In this document: piece by piece, positions 36,016-44,082 of the stretch
Layout: each line of letters starts with the position of its first letter
Numbering within the stretch: position 1 is the stretch's first letter
NCBI RefSeq assembly: GCF_000982955.1
Contig: NZ_KQ058821.1
Coordinates: 23,219-87,218 of the forward strand
Reading direction: 5' to 3'
Length of the DNA: 64,000 bases
Origin: Micromonospora sp. HK10
GTDB lineage: Bacteria > Actinomycetota > Actinomycetes > Mycobacteriales > Micromonosporaceae
The notes under the pieces: model-generated
What the model was told of the DNA's origin: nothing
The model's input: the letters and a program-made list of their open reading frames with translations, nothing else
The model's database searches: none
Made by a program: the position numbers and the translations under genes

Positions 36016-36543
36016 GTGCGGGTGCTCGGCGTCGACCCGGGGCTGACCCGGTGCGGGGTCGGCGTGGTCGAGGGCGTGCCGGGGCGGCCCTGCACGCTGG
36101 TCGCCTACTACGTCGTCTACACCGACCCGGCCGACGAGCTGCCGCTGCGCCTGCTGCACCTGGACCGCTCGCTGACCGACCTGGTGGCCGAGCACCGGCC
36201 GGACGCGGTCGCCGTCGAGCGGGTCTTCACCCAGCACAACGTCCGCACCGTGATGGGCACCGCCCAGGCCAGCGGGATCGCCGTGCTCGCCGGGGCGCGG
36301 GCCGGCCTGCCGGTGCAGACGTACACGCCGAGCGAGGTCAAGGCGGCGGTGACCGGCTCCGGTCAGGCCGACAAGGCGCAGATGACCACGATGGTCACCC
36401 GGCTGCTGCGGCTGCCCGAGCCGCCCCGGCCGGCCGACGCCGCCGACGCCCTGGCCCTGGCCATCTGCCACATCTGGCGCGGCGGCACCCGATCCAAGCT
36501 GGCCGCCGCGGCCGAGCGGGCACGACGAGGAGGACTGCGATGA
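36016..36543 (+). CDS. ruvC: Holliday junction endonuclease RuvC
   Basis: The 175-residue RNase H-fold resolvase has the catalytic acidic residues Asp in [10 protein letters not shown] (residue 7), Glu in VAVERVF and the Asp pair in DAADALALA. It nicks four-way junctions branch-migrated by RuvAB. GTG 36016 is preceded by ggaggagg. It overlaps ruvA by 4 nt (ATGA). Confidence 0.97.
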   Translation: MRVLGVDPGLTRCGVGVVEGVPGRPCTLVAYYVVYTDPADELPLRLLHLDRSLTDLVAEHRPDAVAVERVFTQHNVRTVMGTAQASGIAVLAGARAGLPVQTYTPSEVKAAVTGSGQADKAQMTTMVTRLLRLPEPPRPADAADALALAICHIWRGGTRSKLAAAAERARRGGLR

Positions 36544-37142
36544 TCGCCAGCGTGCGCGGCACGGTGATCGCGACCGCACCGGACCACGCGGTGGTGGAGG
36601 TGGGTGGCATCGGCCTCGCCGTGCAGTGCGCCCCGGCCACCCTCGCCGACCTGCGGGTCGGCCAGCCCGCGCGGCTCGCCACCAGCCTGGTGGTACGGGA
36701 GGACTCGCTCACCCTCTACGGCTTCGCCGACGACGACGCCAAGCAGCTCTTCGAGCTGCTCCAGACCGCCAGCGGGGTGGGTCCCCGGCTGGCTCAGGCG
36801 GTGCTCGCCGTGCACACCCCGGACGCGGTCCGCAAGGCCGTCGCCAACGCCGACACGGCCGCGCTGACCCGGGTGCCCGGCATCGGCAAGAAGGGCGCCG
36901 AGCGCCTCGTGCTGGAGCTGCGCGACCGAATCGGTCCGGTGCCGGTCGGGCCGGACGGCGCCGCCGGGGTGACCGTGGGCGCCTGGCCCGAGCAGGTCCG
37001 CCAGGCGCTGGTCGGGCTGGGCTGGACGGCCGGCCAGGCCGAGCAGGCGGTGGCCGCCGTCGCGGAGACCGTCGACGGCGAGGTGCCCCCCGTGCCGGTC
37101 CTGCTCAAGCAGGCCATCCGCCTGCTGGGCCGGACCCGATGA
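36540..37142 (+). CDS. ruvA: Holliday junction branch-migration protein RuvA
   Basis: The 200-residue protein has an N-terminal OB fold ([10 protein letters not shown] to [10 protein letters not shown]), a central double helix-hairpin-helix ([37 protein letters not shown]) and a flexible linker to the domain III three-helix bundle that contacts RuvB. It binds junctions as a tetramer. Coupled to ruvC; ruvB follows after 106 nt. Confidence 0.97.
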   Translation: MIASVRGTVIATAPDHAVVEVGGIGLAVQCAPATLADLRVGQPARLATSLVVREDSLTLYGFADDDAKQLFELLQTASGVGPRLAQAVLAVHTPDAVRKAVANADTAALTRVPGIGKKGAERLVLELRDRIGPVPVGPDGAAGVTVGAWPEQVRQALVGLGWTAGQAEQAVAAVAETVDGEVPPVPVLLKQAIRLLGRTR

Positions 37143-37152
37143 GCGCGAGGAC

Positions 37153-37234
37153 GCGCGTTCCGGGGCGGCTCGCGTGGGACGCGGCCGAGCCGGAACGCGC
37201 GCTTGAGCCGGTTTTGCGAGCCCCGCAGTCGCGA
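37153..37234. repeat. hairpin plus recurrent GAGCCGG-N-TGCGAGCCCCGCAG element between ruvA and ruvB
   Basis: Arms gcgcgttccgg (37153-37163) and ccggaacgcgc (37190-37200) form an 11-bp stem. They are followed at 37205-37234 by gagccggttttgcgagcccc and cgcagtcgcga, a sequence whose relatives lie at 28552-28581 and 29500-29530. It occupies nearly all of the ruvA-ruvB spacer, so it may influence ruvB expression. Confidence 0.6.
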
Positions 37235-37248
37235 ATGAAGATCAGCTC

Positions 37249-39321
37249 ATGAGCGGCGAGAACCTGGTCTCGGCGTACGTCGGCGACGGGGAACTGGACG
37301 CGGAGGCCAGCGTCCGGCCGAAGCGGCTGGAGGAGTTCATCGCCCAGCACCGGGTCCGCGACCAGCTCGACCTGCTGCTCAAGGGCGCGATGCGGCGCGG
37401 CTCCCCACCCGACCACATCCTGCTCTCCGGGCCGCCTGGCCTGGGTAAGCCTGTTTCGGTGGACGCCCTCGTGCTGCTCGAGGACGGGTCACGGCGACGG
37501 CTCGGTGACATAGTCGTGGGAGATCGGGTCATCACCCGGACCGGCGTGAGCGCCCGGGTGACCGCCGTGCATGAGCAGGGCGAGCTGGACTCGGTCAGGA
37601 TCCGGACCACCAGTGGGCGAGAGGTGGTGGCCGCGCCAGATCACCCGTTCTGGACCCCTGAGGGCTGGATCAAGGCCGGCGATCTCACCGATCGGGACTA
37701 TGTCGCCAACGTGCTCTGCCCGGACCTGGTGGCGGACAGCATCCAGGATGTCGACGAGTACAAACTCGCCGGGTACCTGATCGGCGACGGATGCACGACC
37801 AACCAGGTCACCTTCACCGGCGGGGACGAGGACGTGCTCGCCGACTTCCGGTCGACCTGCGACCGGCTCGGGTATGGGCACAACACCAGGCCCAACAGCG
37901 CCCGCAGTTCCCTCATCAGGATCTCAGGTCTCCGGCCCTGGCTGGAGGAACACGGCCTGCTCGACAAGAACGCCTGGCAGAAGCGGGTGCCCGAGTTCGT
38001 CTTCCGCGGCGACAGCTGGCAGGTGGCGGCGTTCCTGGGTGCCTACTTCGCCTGTGACGGCACGGTGAGCCGTCGGGGACGTGACCGGTACGACGTGGTG
38101 GTCGAGTTCTACAGCGTCTCGCGAGGGCTGCTCGAGGACGTGCAGCACCTTCTCCTGCGGCTCGGCGTTCAGTCACGGCTCAAACTGAAGCGGGGGCGTT
38201 ACCAGGGGCGGCCGCACGAGTCCTGGCGCCTGAGCGTCACCAGCCAGGACGACGTGGCACGGTTCGTGCAGCGGGTCACGGTGATCGGCGAACGGGGTCG
38301 GCGGCTGGCTGAGTGGGCACCGCGACGGGATCGGTTCGAGGAGCGGCTCGCCGCCGATCGGGTGGCCTCTGTCGAGGCCGTGGGCCTGCGGGAATGTCGA
38401 TGCCTGACCGTCGACGGAGACCACACCTTCACCGTGAACGACTTCGTGGTGCACAACACCACCCTGGCCAATATCGTGGCCGCCGAGCTGGGTGCGGGGA
38501 TCCGGGTGACCAGCGGCCCGGCGATCGAGCGCTCCGGTGACCTGGCCGCGATCCTGACCAGCCTCACCGAGGGCGACGTCCTGTTCATCGACGAGATCCA
38601 CCGGATCGCCAAGCCGGCCGAGGAGCTGCTGTACAGCGCCATGGAGGACTTCCGGGTCGACGTGGTGGTCGGCAAGGGGCCGGGGGCCACCGCCATCCCG
38701 CTGGACGTCGAGCCGTTCACCCTGGTCGGCGCGACCACCCGGTCCGGCCTGCTGACCGGCCCGATGCGGGACCGGTTCGGCTTCGTCGCGCACCTCGACT
38801 TCTACGCCCCGGCCGACCTGGAGGCGCTGCTGCACCGCTCGGCCCGGATCCTCGGGGTGCCGATCACCGACGAGGGCGCGGCCGAGATCGCCGGTCGGTC
38901 CCGGGGCACCCCGCGGATCGCCAACCGGCTGCTGCGCCGGGTGCGCGACTTCGCCGAGGTCCGGGCCGACGGGGTGGTCACCCTGGAGACCGCCCGGGCC
39001 GCGCTCACCGTGTACGACGTCGACGCCCTCGGGCTGGACCGGCTGGACCGGGCGGTGCTCTCCGCGCTGGTCGACTCGTTCCGGGGCGGGCCGGTCGGGC
39101 TCTCCACCCTGGCCGTGGCGGTGGGGGAGCAGCCGGACACCGTGGAGGAGGTCTGCGAGCCGTTCCTGGTGCGGGCCGGCCTGCTGGCGCGGACCCCGCG
39201 GGGCCGGGTCGCCACCGAGGCGGCCTGGCACCACCTGGGGCGTACCCCGCCGAATGGTACATTTGGCGCGGATGCTCCTCCGGTGCCCGATCTGTTCTCG
39301 GCCCAGACCGATCAGCCGTGA
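37249..39321 (+). CDS. ruvB: Holliday junction helicase RuvB, interrupted by an intein
   Basis: The 690-residue precursor consists of RuvB split by a 336-residue intein; the exteins together give 354 residues, the normal RuvB length. N-extein residues 1-67 end in the Walker A sequence GPPGLGK; the C-extein resumes [12 protein letters not shown] at residue 404, followed by Walker [10 protein letters not shown], the sensor region [18 protein letters not shown] and the winged-helix C-terminal domain. Without splicing the ATP site is destroyed, so RuvB function depends on protein splicing. It follows ruvC-ruvA on the same strand. Bases next to the insertion (ggt for Gly66, aat in the C-extein) are less GC-rich than usual here, consistent with co-conversion during homing. 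Confidence 0.97.
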   Translation: MSGENLVSAYVGDGELDAEASVRPKRLEEFIAQHRVRDQLDLLLKGAMRRGSPPDHILLSGPPGLGKPVSVDALVLLEDGSRRRLGDIVVGDRVITRTGVSARVTAVHEQGELDSVRIRTTSGREVVAAPDHPFWTPEGWIKAGDLTDRDYVANVLCPDLVADSIQDVDEYKLAGYLIGDGCTTNQVTFTGGDEDVLADFRSTCDRLGYGHNTRPNSARSSLIRISGLRPWLEEHGLLDKNAWQKRVPEFVFRGDSWQVAAFLGAYFACDGTVSRRGRDRYDVVVEFYSVSRGLLEDVQHLLLRLGVQSRLKLKRGRYQGRPHESWRLSVTSQDDVARFVQRVTVIGERGRRLAEWAPRRDRFEERLAADRVASVEAVGLRECRCLTVDGDHTFTVNDFVVHNTTLANIVAAELGAGIRVTSGPAIERSGDLAAILTSLTEGDVLFIDEIHRIAKPAEELLYSAMEDFRVDVVVGKGPGATAIPLDVEPFTLVGATTRSGLLTGPMRDRFGFVAHLDFYAPADLEALLHRSARILGVPITDEGAAEIAGRSRGTPRIANRLLRRVRDFAEVRADGVVTLETARAALTVYDVDALGLDRLDRAVLSALVDSFRGGPVGLSTLAVAVGEQPDTVEEVCEPFLVRAGLLARTPRGRVATEAAWHHLGRTPPNGTFGADAPPVPDLFSAQTDQP
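37450..38457 (+). mobile_element. RuvB intein with LAGLIDADG homing endonuclease, Pro at position 1
   Basis: The insertion lies exactly between Lys67 and Thr404 of the precursor. Splicing blocks: block [15 protein letters not shown], where position 1 is Pro and not the Cys/Ser nucleophile; block [13 protein letters not shown] (His65, Trp68 of the intein, with Ala62 where Thr is usual); block [13 protein letters not shown] with Cys316 and Cys318; block G FVVHN then Thr+1. The endonuclease has both dodecapeptide motifs, LAGYLIGDG (106-114) and [10 protein letters not shown] (195-204), with their catalytic Asp residues intact. Codon use is less GC-biased than neighbouring genes (cct, gtt, ata, tat), a sign of transfer. 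The starting residue and Cys in block F resemble class 3 inteins, but the class 3 Thr before the penultimate His is Val. Confidence 0.93.
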
Positions 39322-39460
39322 TCCGAACGTGATCTGTGCCGCATTCGGCGTTCCCAGGAGCACGGACTAGACTTCGCCGCGGTCTGTACAGGACGTGAGA
39401 ATCCGCCTCCGCTCCGGCGCCCTCGGGCTCGGACGGAGGCCAATGGGAAGGTCAACAACT

Positions 39461-39799
39461 GTGCCTCTCGCACAAACCGGTAGCGGGGCCGGCGGTCTGA
39501 CGCCGATCCTCATGATCGCCCTGCTCTTCGGGGTCATGTACTTCATGATGATTCGCCCGCAGCAGAAGCGGCGCCGCGAGGCCGAGCAGATGCAGTCCCA
39601 GCTCGGCCCGGGCGACGAGGTGGTCACCATCGGCGGGCTCTACGGCACCGTCGTGGCCGTCGAGGACGACAGCGTCCTGCTGGAGGTCGCCCCGGGCGTG
39701 CAGACCCGGTACGCGCGCCCCGCGATCGCCCGGGTCACCACCCGCGCCGAGCGCCCGACCGAGACGGTCAGCGAGGACGCGGAGCCGGTCAAGGAGTGA
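39461..39799 (+). CDS. yajC: preprotein translocase subunit YajC
   Basis: The 112-residue protein has one membrane helix (LTPILMIALLFGVMYFMMI) followed by RPQQKRRREAEQMQSQL and the GDEVVTIGGLYGTV beta domain, both hallmarks of YajC, the accessory partner of SecDF. GTG 39461 follows ggaagg by 9 nt; ATG 39443 is the alternative. It heads the yajC-secD-secF group, though 222 nt separate it from secD. Confidence 0.92.
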   Translation: MPLAQTGSGAGGLTPILMIALLFGVMYFMMIRPQQKRRREAEQMQSQLGPGDEVVTIGGLYGTVVAVEDDSVLLEVAPGVQTRYARPAIARVTTRAERPTETVSEDAEPVKE

Positions 39800-40021
39800 G
39801 CCGCCGGCCCCGGACGGGGCAGCGGATTCGTCGACACAAGTGGATAGTTGGGGCGGCGTCCGCCGCCGACAGGCGAGTGCCCGCCCGGTGCCCCCGCGCC
39901 GGGTCCGGTGGCCGCGCCGGCCGGTGACGCCGACCCGTCAGAGCCGTCGGGCGGACACCCCCGGCCCGACCTTTCGTCGCCGCTGCCCAGCGGTGCGACC
40001 GTACAGGGAGACAAGACAGCC

Positions 40022-41926
40022 GTGGCACCACCTCAGGGACAGATGCGCCCCGGACGGCAGTTGGCCGTGCTCGGGCTCATCTTCGTCGTCCTCTATCTCT
40101 TGGTGTTCTTCTCGGGCGGCGCCAAAGGGGGCTGGCAGGACCGGTTGGAGCCCCGGCTCGGCCTGGACCTGATCGGCGGCACCCGGCTGACGCTCGAGGC
40201 CACCAACACGGTGGACGGCAAGCCCCCGACCGCCGCCAACCTCGAAGAGGCGCGCCAGATCATCGAGAACCGGGTCAACGCCTACGGCGTGGCCGAGGCC
40301 GAGGTGGTCACCGAGGGCAACCGGAACATCGTCATCTCCCTGCCCGGTCAGAACCGGGACCTGACGAACGTCGGTGAGGCCGCCGAGCTGCGCTTCCGCA
40401 AGGTGCTCAAGGCCACCGACGGCAGCGGCGCGGCCGCCCAGCCGGCCCCGTCGGCCAGCGCCACCCCGAAGCCGTCCGGCAGCGCGTCGCCGAAGGCGAC
40501 CGCCGGCGCGGGCGCCAAGGCCAGCGCGACGCCGAGCGCCGGCGGGCAGGGCGGCATGGCCCCCACGCCCAGCGCCAGCGCCAGCGCCGCCGCACCGACC
40601 GCGTCGGCCACGCCGAGCGCCGCCGCGCCGAGCCCGAGCGCCAGCGCCGAGCCGGTGCCGCAGAGCATCGAGCAGCAGCGCAAGGCCATCGAGCAGAAGG
40701 TGGGCGCGGCGGCCTGGGCCGCCGCCTCCGGCCTGCAGGCGCCGGCCGACCTGGCGACCGACCCGTCGCTGGCCGACAAGCTCAAGCCGTTCGGCACGCT
40801 CTCCCCGCAGGAGGTCGCGGTGCTGCCGGTCGGGATCCAGTTCAACGTCCCGACCATCACCTGCGCCCAGCTCGACAAGCGCCCGGCCGCCTCGATCAAG
40901 AACGAAAACGAGCAGGCGGTGGCCTGTGAGGCCGGCGCCAAGTACCTGCTCGACAAGGCCAAGGTGCTGGGCACCGACGTCGACGACGCCAACGCGGTGC
41001 TCGACCAGACCAGCTCCTGGGTGGTCAGCCTGAACTTCACCGGCAAGGGTCAGGAGAAGTGGACCGCGCTGACCCGCGAGGCGTTCAACAACGAGGGCCA
41101 GGCCTGCGACCAGACCGCGCTCGGGCAGGACGGCAAGTGCCGGGTCGCCGTGGTGCTGGACAACGAGATCGTCTCCTCGCCGGAGATCCAGGGCGTGCTG
41201 ACCGGTGACTCGCAGATCACCGGCAGCTTCGACAACAAGACGGCGAACACGCTGGCCAGCCAGCTCCGCTACGGTGCGCTGCCGGTGACCTTCGAGCCGC
41301 AGGAGCAGCAGAACGTCACCGCGACGCTGGGCGACAGCCACCTGAAGGCGGGTCTGCTCGCGGCCGGCATCGGCATGCTGCTGGTCATCATCTACTCGTT
41401 CTTCTACTACCGGCTGCTCGGCTCGGTCATCTTCCTGAGCCTGGTGCTCTCGGCGTTGCTGGTCTTCGGCGCGCTGGTGGTGCTCGGCCGGTCGATCGGC
41501 TTCACCCTCACCCTCGCCGGCATCGCCGGCATGATCGTGTCACTCGGTGTGGCGGCGGACTCGTTCGTCATCTACTTCGAGCGGCTCAAGGACGAGATCC
41601 GCGAGGGGCGCAGCCCGCGCAGCGCGGTGCCCCGGGCGTGGGTCCGGGCCCGCCGGACGATCATCTCGGCGAACGCCATCACCCTGATGTCCGCCGTGGT
41701 GCTCTACATCGTCTCGGTCGGCGCGGTGAAGGGCTTCGCCTTCGCGCTCGGCCTGGCGACCGTCCTCGACCTGGTCGTCGTCTTCCTCTTCCGTCACCCG
41801 ATCATGACGATGTTCGCCCGGACCCGGGCGTTCCTGTCCCCGCGGGTCAGCGGTCTGGGCCGCGCCCTGCCGGCCCGGTCGGCCGAGCAGGCCACCGCTC
41901 GCAACCCGCGCGTCAAGGAGGCCTGA
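40022..41926 (+). CDS. secD: protein translocase subunit SecD
   Basis: The 634-residue RND-like subunit uses the proton gradient to pull secreted proteins through SecYEG. Helix 1 (QLAVLGLIFVVLYLLVFF) is followed by LGLDLIGGTRLTLEA (motif D1), a large extracytoplasmic domain, and a C-terminal five-helix unit with the proton-path GVAADSFVIYFERLKDE. The extracytoplasmic domain carries a roughly 75-residue Pro/Ala/Ser/Thr low-complexity insert (about residues 140-215) absent from shorter SecD proteins. GTG 40022 is preceded by aggga. secF starts 1 nt after the stop. Confidence 0.96.
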   Translation: MAPPQGQMRPGRQLAVLGLIFVVLYLLVFFSGGAKGGWQDRLEPRLGLDLIGGTRLTLEATNTVDGKPPTAANLEEARQIIENRVNAYGVAEAEVVTEGNRNIVISLPGQNRDLTNVGEAAELRFRKVLKATDGSGAAAQPAPSASATPKPSGSASPKATAGAGAKASATPSAGGQGGMAPTPSASASAAAPTASATPSAAAPSPSASAEPVPQSIEQQRKAIEQKVGAAAWAAASGLQAPADLATDPSLADKLKPFGTLSPQEVAVLPVGIQFNVPTITCAQLDKRPAASIKNENEQAVACEAGAKYLLDKAKVLGTDVDDANAVLDQTSSWVVSLNFTGKGQEKWTALTREAFNNEGQACDQTALGQDGKCRVAVVLDNEIVSSPEIQGVLTGDSQITGSFDNKTANTLASQLRYGALPVTFEPQEQQNVTATLGDSHLKAGLLAAGIGMLLVIIYSFFYYRLLGSVIFLSLVLSALLVFGALVVLGRSIGFTLTLAGIAGMIVSLGVAADSFVIYFERLKDEIREGRSPRSAVPRAWVRARRTIISANAITLMSAVVLYIVSVGAVKGFAFALGLATVLDLVVVFLFRHPIMTMFARTRAFLSPRVSGLGRALPARSAEQATARNPRVKEA

Positions 41927-41927
41927 G

Positions 41928-43118
41928 ATGGCTAAGAGTGGTCTGGCGTCCCGGCTCTACCGGGGCGAGGCCGATCTCAACATCGTCGGCCGGCGCAAGC
42001 TCTGGTTCGCCGTCGCCGGTGCGCTGGTGCTGATCGCCGTGCTCAGCTTCGCGGTCCGCGGCTTCAGCCTCGGCATCGAGTTCGCCGGCGGCAACTCGTT
42101 CCAGGTGCCGGCCAGCGTCGGCACCCTGGACCAGGCGGAGGACAAGGTCAACGCGGCGCTCGCCGCCAAGGGCGACGGCGCCACGGTGGTCACCGCGCAG
42201 AAGGTCGGCGGCACCAGCGGCGAGTACTACGAACTGCGCACCGGCCAGCTCACCGCGGAGCAGGCCAACGAGGTCAAGACCGAGATGGCGCAGTCGTTCG
42301 GCATCCAGGCCGACCAGATCAGCGGCAGCCAGGTCTCCGAGGCGTGGGGCAGCCAGGTCACGTCCCGGGCCCTGCTCGGTCTGCTGATCTTCGTGGCCGT
42401 GGTGGCGATCTACCTGATCCTCCGCTTCGAGTGGCGGATGGCGGCCGCGGCGATCGCGTCGCTCTTCACCAACCTGCTGCTCACCGCCGGCATCTACTCG
42501 CTGGTCGGCTTCGAGGTCACCCCGTCGACGATCATCGGCTTCCTCACCATCCTGGGCTTCGCGCTCTACGACGTGGTGGTGGTCTTCGACAAGGTCCAGG
42601 AGAACACCCGGGGCATCACCGCGAGCAACAACACCACCTACGGCGAGGCGGCCAACCTGGCGCTCAACCAGAGCCTCATGCGGTCGCTGAACACCTCGGT
42701 GGTCGCCCTGCTCCCGGTCGGCGGTCTGCTCTTCATCGGTGCCGGCCTGCTCGGCGCGGGCACCCTCAAGGACCTCGGCCTGGTGCTCTTCGTCGGTATG
42801 GCGGTGGCGTTCCTGACCTCGATCCTGCTGGCCACTCCGCTGCTGGTGCTGCTGAAGAACCAGGACCCGCGGATCAGCGCGCACAACAAGCGGGTGCTGG
42901 CCCGCCGGGGCGCCATCGCCCGGGGCGAGCTGGCCCCGAAGGGCGCGCCGCGTGCCTCGGCGGCGGCCGAGCCGGCCATCGACGCGGAGGCGGCCGCCCT
43001 GGCCGGCGCCGCCCCGAAGGTGGGCGCCCGGCCGGCCGGCAAGCGCCCCACCGGCGCCCGGGGCGGCCGCCCCGCCGGCGGCGGGGGCAACCGGCCGGGC
43101 GGCGCGAAGCGCCGCTGA
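41928..43118 (+). CDS. secF: protein translocase subunit SecF
   Basis: The 396-residue partner of SecD has six helices, GFSLGIEFAGGNSFQVP after helix 1 (SecF D1 motif), and GFALYDVVVVFDKVQEN at the second conserved motif. The C-terminal tail of about 75 residues is cytoplasmic and rich in Ala, Pro, Gly and Lys/Arg, perhaps ribosome- or membrane-binding. Nearly abuts secD, so the two are made in equal amounts. Confidence 0.96.
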   Translation: MAKSGLASRLYRGEADLNIVGRRKLWFAVAGALVLIAVLSFAVRGFSLGIEFAGGNSFQVPASVGTLDQAEDKVNAALAAKGDGATVVTAQKVGGTSGEYYELRTGQLTAEQANEVKTEMAQSFGIQADQISGSQVSEAWGSQVTSRALLGLLIFVAVVAIYLILRFEWRMAAAAIASLFTNLLLTAGIYSLVGFEVTPSTIIGFLTILGFALYDVVVVFDKVQENTRGITASNNTTYGEAANLALNQSLMRSLNTSVVALLPVGGLLFIGAGLLGAGTLKDLGLVLFVGMAVAFLTSILLATPLLVLLKNQDPRISAHNKRVLARRGAIARGELAPKGAPRASAAAEPAIDAEAAALAGAAPKVGARPAGKRPTGARGGRPAGGGGNRPGGAKRR

Positions 43119-43151
43119 GCCGGACCGGGGCGACCCGGTAGGAACCGACCG

Positions 43152-43195
43152 GACGGCGTCCGCCATGCTGTGCGAGCAGCATGACGGACGCCGTC
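43152..43195 (+). terminator. secF terminator or apt leader hairpin
   Basis: Nineteen-nucleotide arms (starting gacggcgtccgcc; one mismatch) enclose loop tgcgag. It ends only about 6 nt before the gaaggg site of apt, so it may act as an attenuator for apt as well as the end of the sec operon. Confidence 0.7.
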
Positions 43196-43209
43196 GTCGT
43201 TGAAGGGAC

Positions 43210-43788
43210 ATGGGACGTACCGTGACGGAGACGCACACCAGCGGGGTACGGGGAGACAGCGGCCCGGAGGTCGCCCGGCTGGTCGCCAGCCGGGTGCTGG
43301 ACGTGCCCGACTTCCCGAAACCGGGGGTCATGTTCAAGGACCTGATGCCGCTCTTCGCCGACGGCCGGGTTTTCCGCGAGGTGATCGACGGGATCGTCGC
43401 GTACCACGGGCGTGACTCGTTCGACACGGTGGCCGGCATCGAGGCGCGCGGCTTCGTGCTGGCCGCGGCCATCGCGTACGCCACCGGGGTCGGCGTGGTG
43501 CCGGTGCGCAAGGCCGGCAAGCTGCCCCGGGCCACCCACTCGGCCTCCTACGCCCTCGAATACGGCGAGGCGACGCTGGAGGTGCACCAGGACGCCTTCA
43601 CGGCCGGCCGCCGGGTGCTCGTGGTCGACGACGTGCTCGCCACCGGCGGCACCGCCGAGGCCACCCTCGATCTGGTCGAGCGGGCCGGCGGCACGGTCGC
43701 CGGCTTCACCGTGCTGCTGGAGCTGGGCTTCCTCCAGGGCCGGGAGCGGCTGGCGCCGCGCCCGGTCCATGCCCTGCTGACCGTTTGA
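43210..43788 (+). CDS. apt: adenine phosphoribosyltransferase
   Basis: The 192-residue PRTase salvages adenine to AMP with PRPP. The PRPP loop VLVVDDVLATGGTAEA is present, with upstream VAGIEARGFVLAAAIA and RKAGKLP. An N-terminal extension of about 18 residues precedes the fold. ATG 43210 is used; GTG 43222 is possible. It sits between secF and rel as in other actinobacteria. Confidence 0.95.
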   Translation: MGRTVTETHTSGVRGDSGPEVARLVASRVLDVPDFPKPGVMFKDLMPLFADGRVFREVIDGIVAYHGRDSFDTVAGIEARGFVLAAAIAYATGVGVVPVRKAGKLPRATHSASYALEYGEATLEVHQDAFTAGRRVLVVDDVLATGGTAEATLDLVERAGGTVAGFTVLLELGFLQGRERLAPRPVHALLTV

Positions 43789-43856
43789 CGTCCCGGCCCG
43801 TCGGGCGGACCCGCCGGGGTCCGTCCGGCGGAGCGGCGACGTACCGTGCGTGCGGG

Positions 43857-43862
43857 TAGCAT
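43857..43862 (+). promoter_or_regulatory. candidate -10 of the rel gene
   Basis: TAGCAT lies in the 294-nt space after apt, leaving a leader of about 210 nt before GTG 44083. No clear -35 is visible. No riboswitch was recognised in the leader. Confidence 0.4.
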
Positions 43863-44082
43863 TGCCCATTGCTGACCGGGCGGGTGGACCGTCCGGCGGC
43901 GCGACGACCGGCCGGACGGCCGGCGCGGCGCGTGGTCGCCGGGACCGTGCGGTCCCCCGGTGGCCGGACGCGAGCCACGTCGACCGGGGGCGGTCGGCGC
44001 GGAACAACGCCGGCCCCCGGGCTGGTTGAACAGGACGTCGGCCGCACGGCCGGCGCATCCCCGGCGAGCGGTGAGGAGGCCG

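Noticed and set aside
35034..37142. Single 702-codon plus-strand frame covering ruvA and upstream DNA
   Set aside because: Only its last 200 codons are RuvA; ATG 36540, overlapping the ruvC stop, is the true start.
37450..38457. Group I or II intron in ruvB
   Set aside because: The insertion keeps one open frame through both junctions and encodes HINT and LAGLIDADG motifs, so it is an intein.
43789..44082. Riboswitch in the rel leader
   Set aside because: GC-rich leader with no consensus I could match; only a candidate -10 is recorded.
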